This document shows, piece by piece, positions 60,640 to 64,000 of a DNA stretch of 64,000 bases. Made by a program: the position numbers and the translations under genes. The first letter of the stretch is position 1, and every line of letters starts with the position of its first letter. Source of the DNA: Deinandra increscens subsp. villosa (lineage: Eukaryota > Streptophyta > Magnoliopsida > Asterales > Asteraceae); contig JBCNJP010000007.1 in NCBI GenBank assembly GCA_039602395.1, positions 100,332,772 to 100,396,771 on the forward strand, written 5' to 3'. The notes beneath the pieces are model-generated. The model searched no databases. It was not told the origin of the DNA and saw only the letters and a program-made list of their open reading frames with translations.

Positions 60640-60868
60640 GGTCGTAGACTCCAATAGTAAACTCCGATAGTAAACTCCGATAGTAAACTCCGATAGTAAA
60701 CTCCGATAGTAAACTCCGATTGTAAACTCCGATAGTAAACTCCGATAGTAAACTCCGATAGTAAACTCCGATAGTAAACTCCGATAGTAAACCTTCAAAT
60801 CTTCAAATCTTCAAATCTTCAAATCTTCAAATCTTCAAATCTTCAAATCTTCAAATCTTCAAATCGTC
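60640..60868. repeat. Two minisatellites in element A leader
   Basis: 60650-60790: about eleven copies of a 13-bp unit AGTAAACTCCGAT, one with T for A. 60790-60868: about nine copies of the 9-bp unit CAAATCTTC. They lie between primer site and gag. The 61-aa open frame across the first array is an artefact. Confidence 0.95.
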
Positions 60869-60953
60869 AAATATTCATATTTTTTTTATTTTTTTTATTT
60901 TTTGGAAAAAGCTTGAATCCAATACCGTGAGAACCTTAAATCTGTGATTCTTA

Positions 60954-60965
60954 GCTCTGATACCA
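60954..60965 (-). promoter_or_regulatory. Element A primer-binding site (initiator tRNA-Met)
   Basis: TGGTATCAGAGC on the minus strand, 2 bp from the 5' LTR. Confidence 0.85.
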
Positions 60966-60967
60966 AT

Positions 60968-61393
60968 TGTAGGTCCGGGATCAATCAACTAATCACAATA
61001 TTTTATATCACAAACGAGTGCGGAATCCTCGTTTATGATTGATTCAAGATAGAGAAGAGAAGAAACCCGAAGAATACGATGATTAAACAAATAAACACTT
61101 GAACTTTGCACACAAGTAAACTTGTCGGGTACAAAACCGTAATCGAAAACCCTCTTCTCTCTCTAGAAATCGTAATCAAGCCCCTTTGAATAGTAAACTC
61201 ATGGGGTTTATATAGCCATCCCATGAGTTTACTATTGAGCTCTTAAACCCTAATTATAAACCCAAGTCCATGCCCATATCCAATAGTAAACTAGCCTAAA
61301 CATAATAATAAAACTAGCCTACTAATCTAATGAATCCCACTAAGCCCAGCCCAAACTATTTAATATTACAAGCCTCATAATTTAGCCTCTACA
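60968..61393 (-). repeat. Element A 5' LTR
   Basis: 426 bp, diverged from the 3' LTR. It also has internal 3' sequence of another copy on its outer side. Confidence 0.85.
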
Positions 61394-61517
61394 ATCTTCC
61401 CCTAGGCTTGTGATATTAAATGTCTTCGATCTTTGAAAATCTTCTTCTTGACTGGCTGGCAAAGATGCTGATGAAGATTCTTTCCGCAGAAATCTTCATT
61501 GGGTTTCAAAACTAGCC
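61394..61517 (-). mobile_element. Truncated internal fragment of a second A-type element
   Basis: Homologous to 39393-39520 (GGCTTGTGATATTAAATGTC, GATGAAGATTCTTTCCGC). It includes the purine tract next to the LTR, so the LTR at 60968 also served as 3' LTR of this outer copy. The rest of that copy is missing. Confidence 0.75.
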
Positions 61518-61523
61518 TACTTT

Positions 61524-61623
61524 TCGAGAATAAGTCCTTAAATTTATCAGGGGTAACGGAATACTCGACAAACGTTTGACGAGTATTCCGTTACCCCTGA
61601 TAAATTTAAGGACTTATTCTCGA
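61524..61623. repeat. 100-bp palindrome with one mismatched pair
   Basis: Perfect dyad symmetry around 61573/61574 (AAACGTTT) for 50 bp each side except the pair 61568/61579. Arms read TCGAGAATAAGTCCTTAAAT and onward. It forms the centre of the foldback transposon. Confidence 0.95.
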
Positions 61624-61628
61624 CAAGT

Positions 61629-61959
61629 CTTCTCGACAGACGTTTTGAAAAAATATAAATAAATAAATAAACCATGGGCCGTGGGGACCCAACACCGGAA
61701 AAGACTTCTCGAGATGCCATCGAGACGGTACCGGCAAAGACTCTGAGTCTCAAAATTTATTATTTTAAGTCACTTTTTTGTTCGTTTAAGTACTTTTTAT
61801 CATATAGGGTAAATAATTTTTTTTAATGTTTATAAAAGTTAAATAATTTAAAACATTTATAAAAAAAAATTAAAAAAAATAAAACTACAAATGGCCGTTT
61901 AGGTACAAACGACCGTTTGTATCCTGTGTAGAAATGGTATGTGTCTTTATCGAGAGCCC
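61629..61959. mobile_element. Right arm of the foldback transposon
   Basis: Inverted copy of 38669-38990 over about 330 bp. Confidence 0.8.
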
Positions 61960-62806
61960 TTAGCCTTTTTTTTGTATTTATATTTTATTTACGTCACATA
62001 TTAACAATATAACTATTTTGTATTTTTATTTTTTTGTCTTTTGTATTTTTTATTTTTTTGCGTCGCGTTTTAACAATATAACTATTTTGTATACCTATGT
62101 TATCTCCGTGACATGCACGGATAGTAAAATCTAACTTTTACACAATAATCGCACATTGCATACTATGTTTGTTTTATGATCAACATTCAATGAAACCCAA
62201 ATACGAATAGATCTTTGATGCATGAAACAATTTGGATGGATATATGATTAGATGAAGGCACGAGATCGAATACGAAATTACTTTAAAAACTTTTTCACAA
62301 GTATAAAACAAGTTTTTATATGAAAAAGTTTTATAGTCGGTTATGAAGTTTAAATTACCCAAACTTATTCAGGTGTCATCACTACTTCACTAGTTATGGA
62401 TTTGATTTTGTGCCATGAGTAAGTAAGAATGATATTTTTATCGTTGTTTTGATGAGTTTCACCAAGTTAGATTAGATGCCTATCATCATCAAATTCACTT
62501 TTCCCAATATATAATTGTAGCATAAACTTGATAAAAAACAAGGAAATATTGCCAAATGTTTCATAATACACACATGATTCCGATGACTTCCACCGGAGAA
62601 TTGTTATCCAGTCATATTAAAAAGAACATACAGATCAACTGAAAAGGTAAATCACCGAGTAACCCGAGCAGGCGATAAGTGTCTCTCTTGTTCACAGCAA
62701 CAAACGGACGCGTGATTGACTTCAAACATCAAAAAGATCAACTGCTGCCTTGACCCGCAAATTTATCTGGTTCAAGTTTGAAACTCTTGTGCTCCTTGAT
62801 CCTCGT
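61960..62806. other. Intergenic and IWS1 3' flank
   Basis: Two direct copies of a TTAACAATATAACTATTTTG block at about 62000 and 62070. From about 62640 on, likely IWS1 3' UTR. Confidence 0.45.
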
Positions 62807-63988
62807 CTACAGGTACTTGACCATACCTCGACCCTCCACGCTAAGCTTAGTAGCTTGAAGTTGCTTCTTTTTAGGTGCCTTTAACTGTTGCAGCCTCTTG
62901 TTCATCTATCATCACATGGAAAAACAAAAGGGTATATAACTATATGATACTGCAGGGGTAACTGGGAACTGGAAACTACATTTAAGTAAAGAAAATTTTT
63001 ATAAACCTTGAGCCGACGCTGGTCATGCACTACTTGTTTAGCACGGGCTCTAATCTCATCTGGGTCGATTTTAGATTGGGGGCGCACCAGAAAATCTAGT
63101 GGCATTGCTTCAGGCCTAGATGCATGCTGCCTCGAAGATGAACTTCCAGACTTTTGTTCCCTGCAGGAACCTCGAAATCATCAAACAGGAAACAAGTGTG
63201 GCCATGAAGGAACTAAAACTCACAATGAAATTAACTTACTGAGAGTTATCAGCTAGATCCAAGTCATCATCTCTAGATTGCATCCCAGAAGCTCTGTTCT
63301 TTGGCCTATTTGAGAGTATCAAACAGAACACAATACTTAAACAAAGAATATAGATTAATTTCGTTACGATATTTTATGCAATGCAGATTCAAACCATACT
63401 TTTTCATTGATGGCCGACGAATGGGGGTTCTTTCATCCTCATAGTTCCTCATATCCTCAAATCGCGTGCTTTTATTAAATATTGGTCGACTCTGCGTTAC
63501 ATGTGAAATGTTATGGCAAGTTAAGGTAAACAAGGGCATGCCATATGTAACAAGATTGTAGTATATTTTCTCTGAAGCAAAACTAGTTCATCCACACCAA
63601 GTGCAACAGGGTTAAATTCATGACAATCATGTTCCAGAAAATAAAAGTAAAGGTAGATTATATTCACAATCCATTCTAAAGATAACTAAGGTTGAATGCT
63701 AAGCTAAAACATGCATATAACCTTAAGAAAATGAGGTCAGGGAGAAATTTTGCACTGACCCATTTGTCAACCAAGTCTTTAGCAAGCTTTCTATTGGATG
63801 TGGTCTCTTCATCGGACTTTGACAAGAACATAATGACCTGATCAAAGACGACGATAATTTAGTACCGTTAGTCCTGCTACCAAAAAAAAAAAAAATAGTT
63901 AGCACAACTTAATAAGATGACCAACCTTTCCAAGTCCACTTTTCTTCAACTGTTCTCTTCTATCATATTGATCTAAATCAATTGGAAA
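62807..63988 (-). CDS. IWS1: Transcription elongation factor IWS1/SPN1 homologue (C-terminal part)
   Basis: Exons read in phase: 63926-63988, 63760-63837, 63400-63491, 63240-63305, 63007-63160, 62807-62905. Stop codon at 62807-62809. The protein reads FPIDLDQYDRREQLKKSGLG, VIMFLSKSDEETTSNRKLA, DKW|SRPIFNKSTRFEDMRNYED, then RPQSKIDPDEIRARAKQ and ends VEGRGMVKYL. The first blocks are the C-terminal half of the TFIIS N-terminal-like (LW) domain, and the rest is the conserved IWS1 tail. IWS1 acts in the nucleus with SPT6 on elongating RNA polymerase II. Upstream exons, including the charged N-terminal region, lie beyond the window. Assignment rests on strong motif agreement with the family. Confidence 0.95.
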
Positions 63989-64000
63989 CTGCAGGAGGAA

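Larger units (their letters stand above)
38991..61393 (-). mobile_element. Element A: gag-only LTR retrotransposon (host of elements B and C)
   Basis: LTRs at 38991-39392 (3' LTR) and 60968-61393 (5' LTR), both TGTAGGTCC...GCCTCTACA on the plus strand. Primer site (complement of TGGTATCAGAGC) at 60954-60965, directly inside the 5' LTR; purine tract AAGGGAAGAT next to the 3' LTR. Element B at 53456-59322 and element C at 42777-53329 are inserted into its gag. The LTRs differ in length (402 against 426 bp) and at many positions, so A is the oldest of the three. No pol gene is present. Confidence 0.88.

Noticed and set aside
60613..60798. 61-aa open frame with repeating YYRSLLSEFTIGV
   Set aside because: It is a by-product of the 13-bp minisatellite, which stays open in one frame; no start context and not conserved in element B.
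63008..63256. 82-aa plus frame in the IWS1 region
   Set aside because: Antisense to phased IWS1 exons.

Overview
This is a plant nuclear window, probably from the daisy family (Asteraceae). The plant call rests on plant-only families (class IV HD-ZIP, fibrillin, DUF3444), GT-AG introns and plant transposon lineages. The Asteraceae call is an impression from repeat style and is less certain. One run of exactly 500 N (37237-37736) marks a scaffold gap.

Five host protein genes and one tRNA gene can be read. 23-3643 (minus): a short-chain dehydrogenase of the FEY (FOREVER YOUNG) type, eight exons read, last exon outside the window. 8875-15585 (minus): a complete 11-exon HD-ZIP class IV transcription factor, 806 codons, HDG5/ROC3-like. 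25629-27854 (plus): a complete 3-exon plastid fibrillin/PAP protein of 376 aa. 31072-31143 (minus): an initiator tRNA-Met gene. 36118-37236 (minus): a DUF3444 protein whose N-terminus is lost in the gap. 62807-63988 (minus): the C-terminal half of the transcription elongation factor IWS1/SPN1. Exon junctions were checked by reading phase, so most splice sites are well supported.

The rest is mostly transposon. 5.0-6.6 kb is a long foldback element. 11.6-12.2 and 14.1-14.6 kb are two long-TIR MITEs inside HD-ZIP introns. 16.0-19.65 kb is a decayed hAT transposon, with TIR-like ends and an 8-bp TSD, sitting in a Harbinger relic. 19.8-21.75 kb is an old SINE split by a 1.74-kb solo LTR, followed by a young SINE with an 18-bp TSD. 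22.2-22.95 kb is a LINE 3' end inside a perfect 46-bp inverted repeat. 24.2-25.3 kb is a non-autonomous hAT with perfect TSD. 28.6-29.3 kb is a GGTACC-rich TIR element. 32.1-34.0 kb is a Harbinger element with TAA TSD and a frameshifted transposase. 34.5-34.8 kb is a Harbinger-type MITE.

From 38.7 to 62.0 kb lies a four-layer nest. A foldback transposon (arms 38669-38990 and 61629-61959, with a 100-bp palindrome at its centre) was hit by a gag-only LTR element A (minus, 38991-61393). A was then hit by a related gag-only element B (plus, 53456-59322, TSD ATCCT) and by a 10.55-kb Ty3/gypsy element C (minus, 42777-53329, TSD ACTCC). C has nearly identical 2.55-kb LTRs and an unbroken polyprotein with a likely 81-bp intron in gag, so it may still be active. 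All three LTR elements use a primer site matching initiator tRNA-Met, the same tRNA species encoded at 31.1 kb.

No new protein system such as a defence locus or gene cluster was found. The most unusual material is the architecture of the nest, the palindrome, the gag intron and the repeat-rich retrotransposon leaders.
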